Assembly (NCBI RefSeq): GCF_016482785.1
Contig: NZ_JAEMXM010000012.1
Coordinates: forward strand, 1 to 64,000
Length of the DNA stretch: 64,000 bases
DNA from: Paenibacillus alkalitolerans
GTDB lineage: Bacteria; Bacillota; Bacilli; Paenibacillales; YIM-B00363
Direction: 5' to 3'
In this document: positions 1-7,388 of the stretch, one piece after another
Layout of the letters: every line of letters starts with the position of its first letter
How positions within the stretch are numbered: position 1 is the first letter of the stretch
Made by a program: the position numbers and the translations under genes
Notes under the pieces: generated by a model
Databases searched by the model: none
The model's input: the letters and a program-made list of their open reading frames with translations, nothing else
What the model was told of the DNA's origin: nothing

Positions 1-1
1 C

Positions 2-40
2 AAGACCGATATCAAGTTTTACGGTTCAGAGACTAACTGA
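2..40 (+). CDS. C-terminal end of a gene entering from the left (tentative)
   Basis: An open frame runs from the window edge to a TGA at 38-40 and would encode the last twelve residues of a protein, KTDIKFYGSETN. It is too short to assign, and it may simply be a chance frame. It is listed only because the following sequence up to the first repeat (41-142) has no other coding signal. Confidence 0.2.
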   Translation, partial: KTDIKFYGSETN

Positions 41-142
41 CGCGGTGAATTATAAAAGGACAGTTTTTAGAGAAGAACAGGTATCTACATATGAAATTTT
101 ATTTTAAAGGAGCTTTCTAAGTTATTCAGGCTGGCAAGGGCA

Positions 143-308
143 TCGTATAAGAATGCATTCACGCGGCGGGCCGACAAGCGGCCCTTGGTCGCCAGAGGGA
201 TTTCGAGGAAGTGGACTAAGGCGACAACCCTGCACCGACTAAGCGCATCGCGCCTAGGCCTTCGGCCTTTAAGTCGGTGAGGGTTCGTGAATGTAAGAGA
301 CGTTAGAT
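143..308 (+). repeat. attC-like structured repeat, copy 1
   Basis: About 166 bp. The left end TCGTATAAG is followed by GCATTCACG; the right end has CGTGAATG, a short spacer and GTTAGATG, so the ends are inverted repeats. Inside are a GC hairpin near 168-192 and a second stem, CACCGACT at 233-240 pairing with AGTCGGTG at 272-279. The terminal GTTAGAT fits the integron R' consensus GTTRRRY. It lies upstream of a broken GNAT cassette. Confidence 0.75.
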
Positions 309-362
309 GAAATAACGGCAAATTATAAAAACAAAGAAGGTATTTCGATAAACGGTTTACAT

Positions 363-555
363 ATGCATTATCTTAATGATGAAAACTTTGAACATTTGAA
401 AGAAAGAATGGCATAAAGATCCTGAAACCAGGCGTCGAATTGCTATTGGGGACATAGAGAAGTGGTATTACTTTGTTCAAAGTAGGTTGGACTATTTTGT
501 TTGGATGGTTTCTGAAAATGATGAGTGGGTGGGTGAAATAATTACTGAAATCTAA
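363..555 (+). pseudogene. Frameshifted, truncated GNAT-like gene
   Basis: Frame 1 from ATG 363 reads MHYLNDENFEHLKERMA and stops at 416. A second frame starting at TGG 409 continues as WHKDPETRRRIAIGDIEKWY and onward to EWVGEIITEI, stopping at 555. The joined product resembles the N-terminal half of a GNAT acetyltransferase (the 'DPE..RR' region followed by a beta-strand and 'WVGEI'). The acetyl-CoA-binding half is missing. It sits alone between two repeats, so it is probably a dead cassette. Family assignment is tentative. Confidence 0.45.
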
Positions 556-640
556 GATTGCATGTAAGTGATGGTATAGATGAGAACGGTTCATATAAAT
601 ACATATATAATTTATGAAGCTGAATCGAAGAGGGCCGTTA

Positions 641-852
641 CATCATCTCACCGCGTTTACGCATCGGGTCAGCTACGCTGTCTCTCGGTCCGCAAGGAGC
701 TTTTCTAAAGTAGCGGATTCGATTCAGCGGACAACCCCGCACCACCTAACCGCATCGCGGCCAGGAAAACGGGAGACTAAGATAAGAGCTATCTAAGTCT
801 CCCGGCTTCCTTTAAGGTGGTGGGGGTTCGTGAATGCGAGAGACGTTATATG
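641..852 (+). repeat. attC-like structured repeat, copy 2
   Basis: About 212 bp with a degenerate left end (CATCATCTCACC, then GCGTTTACGCATC) and a right end of CGTGAATGC, GAGAGAC, GTTATATG. The inner stem is CACCACCT at 740-747 pairing with AGGTGGTG at 815-822. It encloses an extra hairpin, GGGAGACT against AGTCTCCC, whose loop carries the AAGATAAGAGCTATCTAAG motif shared with copies 3 and 6. It lies directly upstream of the methyltransferase cassette. Confidence 0.8.
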
Positions 853-906
853 ACAAATGCTGAAAACCGGTAAAAATCATTAAAATATTCAGAGCAGGTG
901 ATGTGA

Positions 907-1509
907 ATGAATGACCAGCAGCTATTACGTTATTATTTGAATATAAGGGAACCAGAAGCTTATCAATGGAATTTATCACCAAGAAGTTTATATCTTGAAC
1001 TCGAGACAAGGGACTTTTTAACAAGAAATTTTAAAGTATATAATGGCATGAAAGCTTGTAATATTGGTATTGGTATTGGTGTTGGTGAATGGGATGACTT
1101 TTTAGGGTACTTCTTGAAAGGCTATGGTCAATTAACGAGTGTTGATATTGATCAGGAAATCTGTGAGATATTCAGTTTTAGACAACAAAGAGAGGGACAT
1201 ACAAACCCATCAAATGTAACCTGTGGTGACTTTTTGGCGTGTATGTTGCCCAAAATGGAATATGACTTAGTGACAATGATCGGATCTGCCTTGAGAGAGA
1301 TAGGGAAATATCGTAATACATTAGAGAAGATTAGTGAAATAATGAAACCAAATGGACATTTGATGTTTATGGATTTTGATAAGTATCACAAGAAAGATGA
1401 GTTGTTAGGAGTATTGCATGAATTGAACTTGGAACTTGAACGCTTAGAAGAATATAATAGATATCCAAGTGTCGGTTTTTATTGCATGAAAATTAGAAAA
1501 ATAGCGTAA
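907..1509 (+). CDS. Class I SAM-dependent methyltransferase-like protein
   Basis: 200 residues. The start ATG at 907 has the Shine-Dalgarno-like GCAGGTGATGTGA directly before it. Residues about 45-80 give a Rossmann-type motif I (ACNIGIGIGVGEW) followed by an acidic strand end (LTSVDID), as in class I methyltransferases. A later LDLVTMIG-like strand and 'IMKPNGHLMFMD' match motifs IV-VI. The substrate cannot be predicted. The gene is AT-rich and stands alone between repeat copies 2 and 3 with no promoter of its own visible, as in a cassette. A related small-molecule methyltransferase role is likely but unproven. Confidence 0.7.
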   Translation: MNDQQLLRYYLNIREPEAYQWNLSPRSLYLELETRDFLTRNFKVYNGMKACNIGIGIGVGEWDDFLGYFLKGYGQLTSVDIDQEICEIFSFRQQREGHTNPSNVTCGDFLACMLPKMEYDLVTMIGSALREIGKYRNTLEKISEIMKPNGHLMFMDFDKYHKKDELLGVLHELNLELERLEEYNRYPSVGFYCMKIRKIA

Positions 1510-1543
1510 TCTTTGTGTGGGCTATTCGAAGAGGCAGTATGCG

Positions 1544-1689
1544 TCGTATAACATCGTTCCAGCTTCGCGGCTATCGCCGCTCGGTCTACCCGAGGAATTT
1601 CAGGAAGCAAATGCAGGCAGACACATCGATCTCCCTAAGATAAGAGCTGTCTAAGGGAGTCGCCGTCGTGAATGCAAGAACGTTAACTT
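1544..1689 (+). repeat. attC-like structured repeat, copy 3
   Basis: About 146 bp. The left end is TCGTATAAC and the right end is CGTGAATGC, AAGAAC, then GTTAACTT. A 5' hairpin GCGGC-TATC-GCCGC is present. The inner stem is CTCCCT at 1631-1636 with AGGGAG at 1654-1659, enclosing the conserved loop AAGATAAGAGCTGTCTAAG. The left arm is degenerate relative to copy 5. Confidence 0.7.
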
Positions 1690-1734
1690 AAATCATTGCA
1701 ACAAATAGAAAAACCATTTAGGAGTTGAGCATAC

Positions 1735-2154
1735 TTGGCTTTAGACACATTTACAAAAAAGAAAATAGAAAAAATCCTTGATAACTACATTGATAAAAAA
1801 ATTCCAAAACATCTTAAAGAAGAATACAAAATCATGTATAAATTCAGAGGCAATACATTAACACTGACTCAAGAAAGACCTTCATACATACCCGGGCGAC
1901 GCGTTGAGTTACCTGTTGCACAATTTAGATTTGAAGATGATTACTGGAAGGTCTATTGGAAAGATAGTAAAGATAAATGGCATTTTGTTGATGATATCAA
2001 TCCAGATAAGAATTTTGAGAAGCAATTAATGATTGTTGATAAGGATGAGAAACATTGTAACTCGAAGGAAGCAATGACTTCAGTTAACACCGCATTCACG
2101 CATCGGGCCGGCATTCGCTGTCCCTTTCAAATGATAGGAAGAGATGAAATATGA
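1735..2154 (+). CDS. DUF3024 domain protein with a repeat-derived C-terminus
   Basis: 139 residues from a TTG start that has AGGAG eleven bases upstream; no ATG fits. Residues about 15-110 match the DUF3024 pattern: an N-terminal helix, 'YKFRGNTLTLTQERP', then 'VAQFRF..DYWKVYWKDSKDKWHFVDD'. The function of DUF3024 is unknown. From about residue 116 the protein is encoded by a fragment of the structured repeat (2081-2125), so the natural stop codon seems to have been lost when the repeat was truncated. The stop overlaps the next gene's start (ATGA), which couples the two genes. Confidence 0.7.
   Translation: MALDTFTKKKIEKILDNYIDKKIPKHLKEEYKIMYKFRGNTLTLTQERPSYIPGRRVELPVAQFRFEDDYWKVYWKDSKDKWHFVDDINPDKNFEKQLMIVDKDEKHCNSKEAMTSVNTAFTHRAGIRCPFQMIGRDEI
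2081..2125 (+). repeat. attC-like repeat, 5' fragment (copy 4)
   Basis: Only the left arm is left: CAGTTAACACC, GCATTCACG, then CATCGGGCCGGC and CTGTCCC. It matches the first 45 bases of copy 5 closely. The right arm and GTT end are missing, and the sequence is read as part of the DUF3024 gene. Confidence 0.8.
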
Positions 2155-2618
2155 CTGATATCAGAATCACGGAGTTTGATTCAATGGGACTTTTACAATT
2201 AAAGGATTTGGATTGTGCTCCATTACCGAAGGAAAGGGATTCCATTTATATTTTGTTCTATCGGTTCTTCAGGGACACCTGTAGACTTGCCTATATTGAT
2301 AATAAATTAGTTGGTTTTATTTTAGGCTTGGTTGATCAGACCGATCAAAGTCATGCTTATATTCATTATCTGTTTGTTGATGAGAAACATCGGGGTAAAA
2401 GAATTGGTGAAAGACTCTTAAATGAATTGATTCAGTACTTAAGAAACAAGAAGTTAAGAAAGATCAGTTTAATGACAGGAAACCCCAAGAATGAACTTTT
2501 TTATTCAAGATTTGGATTTATTCTGGATAATGAATTAATGGATGAACATTTGAATGAACCCGTATTTAAATACATAAGGGAAGAGAAAAAGATGATTTTT
2601 TATAGATTGGATTTATAA
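2151..2618 (+). CDS. GNAT family N-acetyltransferase
   Basis: 155 residues. The start ATG overlaps the stop of the upstream gene by four bases. The acetyl-CoA-binding motif A is clear at residues about 78-90 (VDEKHRGKRIGERL, the Q/RxxGxG/A type), followed by motif B (NELFYSRFGF). Preceding strands (RLAYIDNKLVGFILGLV) complete the fold. It transfers an acetyl group from acetyl-CoA to an unknown amine substrate in the cytoplasm. Cassette-borne GNATs often act on antibiotics or toxins, but nothing here identifies the substrate. Confidence 0.88.
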   Translation: MTDIRITEFDSMGLLQLKDLDCAPLPKERDSIYILFYRFFRDTCRLAYIDNKLVGFILGLVDQTDQSHAYIHYLFVDEKHRGKRIGERLLNELIQYLRNKKLRKISLMTGNPKNELFYSRFGFILDNELMDEHLNEPVFKYIREEKKMIFYRLDL

Positions 2619-2653
2619 GAATTATTGAGGTTAATCAAAGAAGGTGTGAACTT

Positions 2654-2813
2654 CATATAACACCGCATTCACGCATCGGGCCAGCTGCGCTGTCCCTCGG
2701 TCCGTAAGAGGCATTTTCGATGGAGCGGATTCAGCGGAACCGGCTAACTGCAGTCGCAACCGCCCCTTCGGGGTTAAGCCGGTGAGGATCCGTGAATGCA
2801 GAGACGTTATGTG
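2654..2813 (+). repeat. attC-like structured repeat, copy 5 (most complete)
   Basis: 160 bp. Left end CATATAAC, spacer ACC, then GCATTCACG. Right end CGTGAATGC, spacer AGAGAC, then GTTATGTG. Both paired blocks are inverted repeats with unequal spacers (3 and 6), the geometry of R''-L'' and L'-R' in integron attC sites. The inner stem is ACCGGCT at 2739-2745 with AGCCGGT at 2777-2783, enclosing a CCCC-TTC-GGGG hairpin. Used here as the reference copy. Confidence 0.85.
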
Positions 2814-2846
2814 AAAGGACACAAAAAGCGGATTCGAGGGAATTTC

Positions 2847-3284
2847 ATGGAAGATAGAATAAGAAACTTACTGGAATATCTTGATTGGAATCAATCGGTG
2901 GAATTACAGGAAATGGCCATAAAAGAATTAGTGAATTATAAGGATTTGCTCATTGACTCAATAATTACATCAACGGGAAAACATCAATGGTTAAATGCAG
3001 TTTCATTTGTTTGTGGTTTGGATGAAAGCTATCAATTGAAGTTTGTGCCCCAACTGCTACTTCTGCTTCAAGACATGAATTGGCCAGGAGCTTTAGAAGC
3101 AACAGAACTGATGGTAGCTCTTGAACACTCCGAACTAAAACCTCATATTGTTAATGCTCTAATACAAGCGAATGCTGACAATGATACAATATGGATCGCA
3201 TGGTTAAAATCTTTTATAGAAGAAATAATGTTGGAAGATCTTTTAATTGAATACAAGGAAATAATACATAAAGCAGAATGGTAG
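2847..3284 (+). CDS. Small all-helical (HEAT-like) protein of unknown function
   Basis: 145 residues from ATG 2847, chosen because GAGGG lies six bases upstream; a longer frame would start inside the repeat. The sequence is a run of amphipathic helices (MEDRIRNLLEYLDWNQ, then 'ELQEMAIKELVNYKDLL', 'QLKFVPQLLLLLQDMNWPG') with two-helix periodicity like HEAT or immunity-type proteins. No catalytic motif is seen. It may be an immunity or scaffold protein. It occupies its own cassette between repeat copies 5 and 6. Confidence 0.65.
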   Translation: MEDRIRNLLEYLDWNQSVELQEMAIKELVNYKDLLIDSIITSTGKHQWLNAVSFVCGLDESYQLKFVPQLLLLLQDMNWPGALEATELMVALEHSELKPHIVNALIQANADNDTIWIAWLKSFIEEIMLEDLLIEYKEIIHKAEW

Positions 3285-3291
3285 TAAATTC

Positions 3292-3380
3292 GGGGAAGCG
3301 GAATCAGCGGACAACCCTGCACCGGCTAAGATAGGAGCTATCTAAGCCGGTAAGGCTTCGTGAATGCAAGAGGCTTTATT
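3292..3380 (+). repeat. attC-like repeat, 3' fragment (copy 6)
   Basis: About 89 bp: the right half only. It begins at AAGCGGAATCAGCGGACAACC and contains the stem CACCGGCT at 3320-3327 with AGCCGGT at 3345-3351 around AAGATAGGAGCTATCTAAG. It ends CGTGAATGC, AAGAG, then a decayed GCTTTATTAG in place of GTTATATG. It begins just after the stop of the preceding gene. Confidence 0.75.
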
Positions 3381-3466
3381 AGAAATTTGGAAGCCGGATC
3401 ATTCATCCCATCCGTAAGAGGTCTAACACATTTTAATGTTTGACGAATAAGGGGGGACATTAAGAG

Positions 3467-3973
3467 ATGAGTAAAGGAAAGATCGTATTTTTAAATGGAG
3501 TAACCAGTTCTGGCAAAACATCTATTGTCGATGCTATTCAATTAAGGTCAGATGAGTTTTTTTATGTTGTTGCAAATGACCTTTTTGAAGAAATGATAGG
3601 TGATAAATATCTTCGCGAAGATTATTGGAAGTATTTAAGTGATGCAATTAAGATGATGTATCATACTGCTAGATTATTTTCTGATCACGGTAAAAATATA
3701 TTAATTGACGGCATTATGGTAGAACGTCCTGAACTAAAGCCACATTATGAAAAAGTGAAGAACATTTTTGCTGGTTACCCCTTATACATTGTTGAAGTTT
3801 ATTGTCCTTTGGAAATTTGCCGCCAAAGAAATATTCAACGTGGAAATAGAACCGAGGATCAATCGGATTGGCAACACAAAATCATGGCAAAAGATATATC
3901 TTACAATTGTACTGTAAACACACATATAAATACTCCGGAAGAGTGTGCGGATATTATTCTAAAAGAGATTTAA
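3467..3973 (+). CDS. Chloramphenicol phosphotransferase-like P-loop kinase
   Basis: 168 residues. A Walker A motif lies at residues about 10-18 (NGVTSSGKTS), and the overall pattern matches the chloramphenicol phosphotransferase-like family (CPT, related to zeta toxins): the 'FFYVVANDLFEEM' strand with a conserved Asp, 'ILIDGIMVE', then 'EVYCPLEICRQRNIQRGNR', the arginine-rich lid region. Such enzymes phosphorylate a hydroxyl of a small molecule using ATP. Whether this one acts on chloramphenicol is not shown. GGGGGA upstream supports ATG 3467. The preceding 86 bases after copy 6 may hold its promoter. Confidence 0.78.
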   Translation: MSKGKIVFLNGVTSSGKTSIVDAIQLRSDEFFYVVANDLFEEMIGDKYLREDYWKYLSDAIKMMYHTARLFSDHGKNILIDGIMVERPELKPHYEKVKNIFAGYPLYIVEVYCPLEICRQRNIQRGNRTEDQSDWQHKIMAKDISYNCTVNTHINTPEECADIILKEI

Positions 3974-4068
3974 AAAGGGCAATAAAAAATAAAAACAAAA
4001 AAGCATAAGTAAAACAGTTAAAAATTCACGTATGGTCGACGTTCTATGTCCCAGGTTGGGCCGATCCA

Positions 4069-4140
4069 TCATATAACACCACTTTCACGCTTCGGGCCTA
4101 ACGGCCAGCGGAAACCCGCATCGGCTAAGCTCGGAGCTCC
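4069..4140 (+). repeat. attC-like repeat, truncated copy 7
   Basis: Left arm CATATAACACC, ACTTTCACGC, TTCGGGCC, then a jump to the middle part (AGCGGAAACCCGCATCGGCTAAGCTCGG). The right arm and GTT end are missing, replaced by the AGGAGG and ATG of the GNAT gene that follows. It is therefore an internally deleted and 3'-truncated copy. Confidence 0.75.
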
Positions 4141-4150
4141 AGGAGGTCAT

Positions 4151-4693
4151 ATGAATCACTTACTAAATGATGAGACGGAAAGGCTATATATCCGTCCCTA
4201 CAGAATTAATGATCTAGAAAAGTCCTTTAACCTTATGCAGGATAAAGAACTATTTAAGTTCCTGCATTTTGATCTAATGACTTACGAGGAGTACCAAGGT
4301 TTATTTCATTGGCTTTTAAAGAGTTATGAATCTAAGGGACGTAATTTCAAATATTCTTTCGCCATTTGCTTAAAGAATTCAGAAGAATTAATTGGTTGGG
4401 TTGGTGTTGGTAATCTTGATTTACTTGATAAAGAAAAGGAAATTTATTATCTGATAAGCAGGGATTACTGGGGAAATGGTTATGCATTTGAAGCCGCTCA
4501 GAAAGTAGTGGAATATAGTTTTAATACCTTAGGACTCAACCGTTTATTTGCCAAAGTATCGCCTGAGAACATATCGTCAAAAAGAATTATTGAAAAACTT
4601 GGATTTCAATTTGAATATATACTTGATGATCTGCCTGAAGAACATTCGGAATGTAACGGAGAATTACTATATTCATTATATAAAAATGATTAA
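4151..4693 (+). CDS. GNAT family N-acetyltransferase (RimJ/RimL-like)
   Basis: 180 residues from ATG 4151, fixed by a perfect AGGAGG four bases upstream. Residues about 8-20 (TERLYIRPYRINDLEKSF) are the typical start of RimJ/RimL-type acetyltransferases. The acetyl-CoA motif is 'LISRDYWGNGYAFEAAQKVV', and 'RLFAKVSPENISSKRIIEKL' is motif B. It acetylates an unknown amine, either protein N-termini or a small molecule. It directly follows the truncated repeat copy 7 and precedes the FosA-like gene by 43 bases. Confidence 0.87.
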   Translation: MNHLLNDETERLYIRPYRINDLEKSFNLMQDKELFKFLHFDLMTYEEYQGLFHWLLKSYESKGRNFKYSFAICLKNSEELIGWVGVGNLDLLDKEKEIYYLISRDYWGNGYAFEAAQKVVEYSFNTLGLNRLFAKVSPENISSKRIIEKLGFQFEYILDDLPEEHSECNGELLYSLYKND

Positions 4694-4736
4694 GCTGGGA
4701 AGAGGTGTTCTCAGCTGATAGAGAGGAACAAGAATT

Positions 4737-5129
4737 ATGATGGTTCAAGGATTCAGTCATGTAACAATCAATGTTAGAGATTTAAGTAAATCTTTAACGT
4801 TTTATCGGGATATGTTAGGAATGAAAGTCAGGCATCTGGTAAATACAGACGCTTACTTGGAGTGGGGGACTGCCTGGATATGTATTATTGAAAGAAGTGA
4901 TTATGAACAAGTAACGCATAAGCACATTGGAACGGATCATATAGCATTTTATATATCAGAGAAGCACTTTAATGAAGCAGTAGAGATTCTCGAAAAGCAT
5001 AATGTAAAAATTGTACGAGGGCCGATTAAGCGTGGGGTAGGATGGTCGGTAAACTTTTTAGACCCGGACGGAACTGAACTAGAGTTACATACTTCAACTT
5101 TGGAAAAACGAATGACAGTGTGGAAATAA
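4737..5129 (+). CDS. VOC (glyoxalase) family protein, FosA-like
   Basis: 130 residues, a two-module VOC fold. Candidate metal ligands are His8, His68 and Glu116, at the spacing expected for FosA/FosX-type enzymes. The pattern 'DAYLEWGTAWICI' and 'NFLDPDGTELELHTS' resembles fosfomycin-resistance FosA proteins more than generic glyoxalases. Fosfomycin modification is possible but not established, since the potassium-site residues could not be checked. GAGAGGAA upstream supports ATG 4737. It is the last gene of the cassette region; no repeat follows. Confidence 0.75.
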   Translation: MMVQGFSHVTINVRDLSKSLTFYRDMLGMKVRHLVNTDAYLEWGTAWICIIERSDYEQVTHKHIGTDHIAFYISEKHFNEAVEILEKHNVKIVRGPIKRGVGWSVNFLDPDGTELELHTSTLEKRMTVWK

Positions 5130-5250
5130 TTTGTTTTTTTCGATTCGCGATGCTTATCGACTTTGTCACGGTTGGAGGATTATGACGTAAAAGAAAGAAT
5201 TATAGTTTAGAACGAATTATGAACGGCGGCTATGAAGGGATCGAAGCACC

Positions 5251-6013
5251 ATGAATCGTTATGCATGGCACATCGGCCTTTCCATGATATTGGCTTATTC
5301 CGGGTTAAGCTGGTATTTGCACGATACGACGTACTTGAATATGTTATGCATCAACTCTATTGGACTGTCTTTTTGATCGCATTCGGCGAGGAGCCGGACA
5401 CTTTCGGCATCCCTGAAATATTGTGGATGCTCCAATATTTGTTTTACATCCTCGCACTTTACCTGCACTACGGTTTTTATTGGATGTGCTCCTCTTTGCA
5501 ACCGTTTCTCTAACCATGTATTGGCGGCATTTCATTGAGCCGATGGTGCCGAGCTGTCAAACGGTGAGGTATTATTCAATTTGTTCTGTTCTTCCGCTAA
5601 TGCGTTTTTTTTATTCGGTCTGCTGATCCTTTATATCTATGAACGCGTTTCGGTTGACTCCCGGGCTACTTTGCTGCTCATGATCGGCTTCTTTATGAAG
5701 TCGAGCGGGAATACGACAGCTTTATATCTCAGCAAAGATAACTATTGGAGCGAGATTCTGGGGTGGCTCCCCGAGCTGTGTTGGTTCGGCGGGTTGATGT
5801 TTCTCGGTTTCTCCGCTCTTGAGCAACGAGAAAGTCAAAGCTTCTCCATCAACCACTGAAAAAGGCCGCTATACACTCAGACGCTATGTTCCTCTGATTG
5901 CCGTGTTCGTGTTGATAATGGCATTTTCGTTGAGCGTTGAACCGCTCACAATTAGCTTGCTAGGTTTAATTATCGTCTTCGTCATATTGCTATTGCGGCT
6001 GTTCTTAGATTAG
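5251..6013 (+). pseudogene. Degraded multi-pass membrane sensor domain
   Basis: Three reading frames carry successive hydrophobic segments that belong together. They are MNRYAWHIGLSMILAYSGLS from 5251, then LIAFGEEPDTFGIPEILWML, FLLDVLLFATVSLTMYW, ANAFFLFGLLILYIYE, WLPELCWFGGLMFLGFSAL, and YVPLIAVFVLIMAFSL to the stop at 6013. At least three frameshifts or stops are needed to join them. The pattern resembles the N-terminal membrane part of GGDEF/EAL signalling proteins (DUF4084 type), but no catalytic domain follows. Family assignment is a guess; the broken state is clear. Confidence 0.5.
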
Positions 6014-6086
6014 GGAACGCTTGTGCTTATTTTGTTTTTTTGGTTACAATAAAATTACAATTTGGACAGCGAAGGAGACATGATGC

Positions 6087-6563
6087 ATGGCAATGAACAA
6101 TGAGGATATGGTAAAAGAGTTTGAAGCATTTATACCTTTTGTGGTTGCATTGAACGATTACGATGAAAGTCATTGGAATTTGCCGATTGCTGAAGGGAAA
6201 TGGAGTTTGAAGGACATCATTTGCCATATTATGCTTTGGGACAAATATTTCTATGAGGAAGCTATTCTAAAAATCAAATTGAAAGAACCTTTGACAGTAA
6301 GACATTTGAATTTCGATGAATTTAATGCCAATGCAATCGAGTATTCAAAGTCGCAGACAAAGCAATCCATCATTGACCGGTTTGCAGAATACAGATCCAA
6401 AATTATTAACGATATTTCAGGATTAAGCGATGAAGAATACATACAAGAGTATTTTGACGGCGATAAAAAGATATTTACCATTCAAGAGTATTTGAGAGGA
6501 TTTATTCCTCACGATAAACAACATAAAGAACAAATTGAGAAATTTTTAAAGTCAATAGCGTGA
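6087..6563 (+). CDS. DinB/DfsB-like putative metal-binding protein
   Basis: 158 residues, four-helix-bundle DinB superfamily pattern. Possible metal ligands are His47 (IICHIMLWDKYF), His142 and His146 (IPHDKQHKEQ), the usual H..HxxxH triad. 'GKWSLKDIICHI' is the typical first-histidine context. Members act as thiol-dependent transferases or ClbS/DfsB-type protective hydrolases; the substrate here is unknown. GAAGGAGA precedes the start. The GNAT gene starts 13 bases downstream, so the two are probably co-transcribed. Confidence 0.82.
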   Translation: MAMNNEDMVKEFEAFIPFVVALNDYDESHWNLPIAEGKWSLKDIICHIMLWDKYFYEEAILKIKLKEPLTVRHLNFDEFNANAIEYSKSQTKQSIIDRFAEYRSKIINDISGLSDEEYIQEYFDGDKKIFTIQEYLRGFIPHDKQHKEQIEKFLKSIA

Positions 6564-6576
6564 TGGAGAGCGAACG

Positions 6577-7068
6577 ATGCAAAATCTTATAAAAGATGCA
6601 GTTCAGCTTCGTGATGTCACGGAAAGAGATCTCCCCATCTTCTTCGAGTATCAATTGGACGCCTCCTCAAATTATATGGCTGCTTTTACGCCCGAGGACC
6701 CCTCTGACAAGGCCGCATTTATGAACCGCTGGTCCGATATATTGGCAAATGAAAATATCATAAAGAAGACTATACTTTACAACGAGTATGTCGTCGGAAA
6801 CATATTGAACTTTATACAGTTCGGCGAACCGGCGGTCGGCTACTGGATTGGAAGACAATACTGGGGAAAAGGAATAGCCACCTCCGCGCTCTCGAAGTTT
6901 TTAGATTATGTAAAAGTTCGCCCGCTGTATGCCCGTGCTGCCAAAGATAACATTGGCTCCGTACGTGTCTTGGAAAAATGCGGATTTAAGATTTATGGTG
7001 AGGATAAGGGATTTTCCAATGCAAGAAACGAGGAAGTTGAAGAATATATTCTAAAGCTTGATGCTTGA
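6577..7068 (+). CDS. GNAT family N-acetyltransferase
   Basis: 163 residues. The N-terminus 'AVQLRDVTERDLPIFFEYQLD' and the acetyl-CoA motif 'YWIGRQYWGKGIATSALSKFL' mark a RimJ/RimL-like acetyltransferase; 'VRPLYARAAKDNIGSVRVLEKCGF' is the C-terminal motif. It follows the DinB gene closely and shares its direction. The substrate is unknown. Confidence 0.88.
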   Translation: MQNLIKDAVQLRDVTERDLPIFFEYQLDASSNYMAAFTPEDPSDKAAFMNRWSDILANENIIKKTILYNEYVVGNILNFIQFGEPAVGYWIGRQYWGKGIATSALSKFLDYVKVRPLYARAAKDNIGSVRVLEKCGFKIYGEDKGFSNARNEEVEEYILKLDA

Positions 7069-7388
7069 TGTATGATTGCAAAGACATGGGATCGGTTGAA
7101 GCGGGAGGCCCTGCTGCAGCTATGGCCAAAGCCACTAGCGAGGGCCATCGTTTCTTAATCAATTCCACGCAAAAAACTTTGTTCTTAACCTTTCTTTCTC
7201 CGGAAAAAATCGATCCGTTGAGTTCGGTAGTCTCGGGCATGTAGCGGAACACCATTGTTCAACGTATAGGGACGAGCAATTATTTCTTCTCGGAGATGGG
7301 AGGGCGCATCGTTGGCAGAGATTAGGTCAGGGTTCGATCTCCACCAGGCAAGCAGCATGCTTTACCCTCCCCAGACTCGAATCGACGC
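7069..7388. other. Intergenic stretch with a possible gene relic
   Basis: A short open frame around 7078-7244 (ending 'FLSPEKIDPLSSVVSGM', then TAG) may be the tail of a lost gene, but it has no start or recognisable family. GGGTTCGATCTC near 7331 resembles a tRNA T-loop, but no acceptor stem or anticodon arm is nearby. Nothing else is visible before the convergent DUF6220 gene. Confidence 0.3.

Noticed and set aside
85-321. Minus-strand open frames across the structured repeats (also 373-594 and 2631-2822)
   Set aside because: They are read through the repeat itself and start or end with repeat sequence; no ribosome sites, no known family. They are by-products of the repeat.
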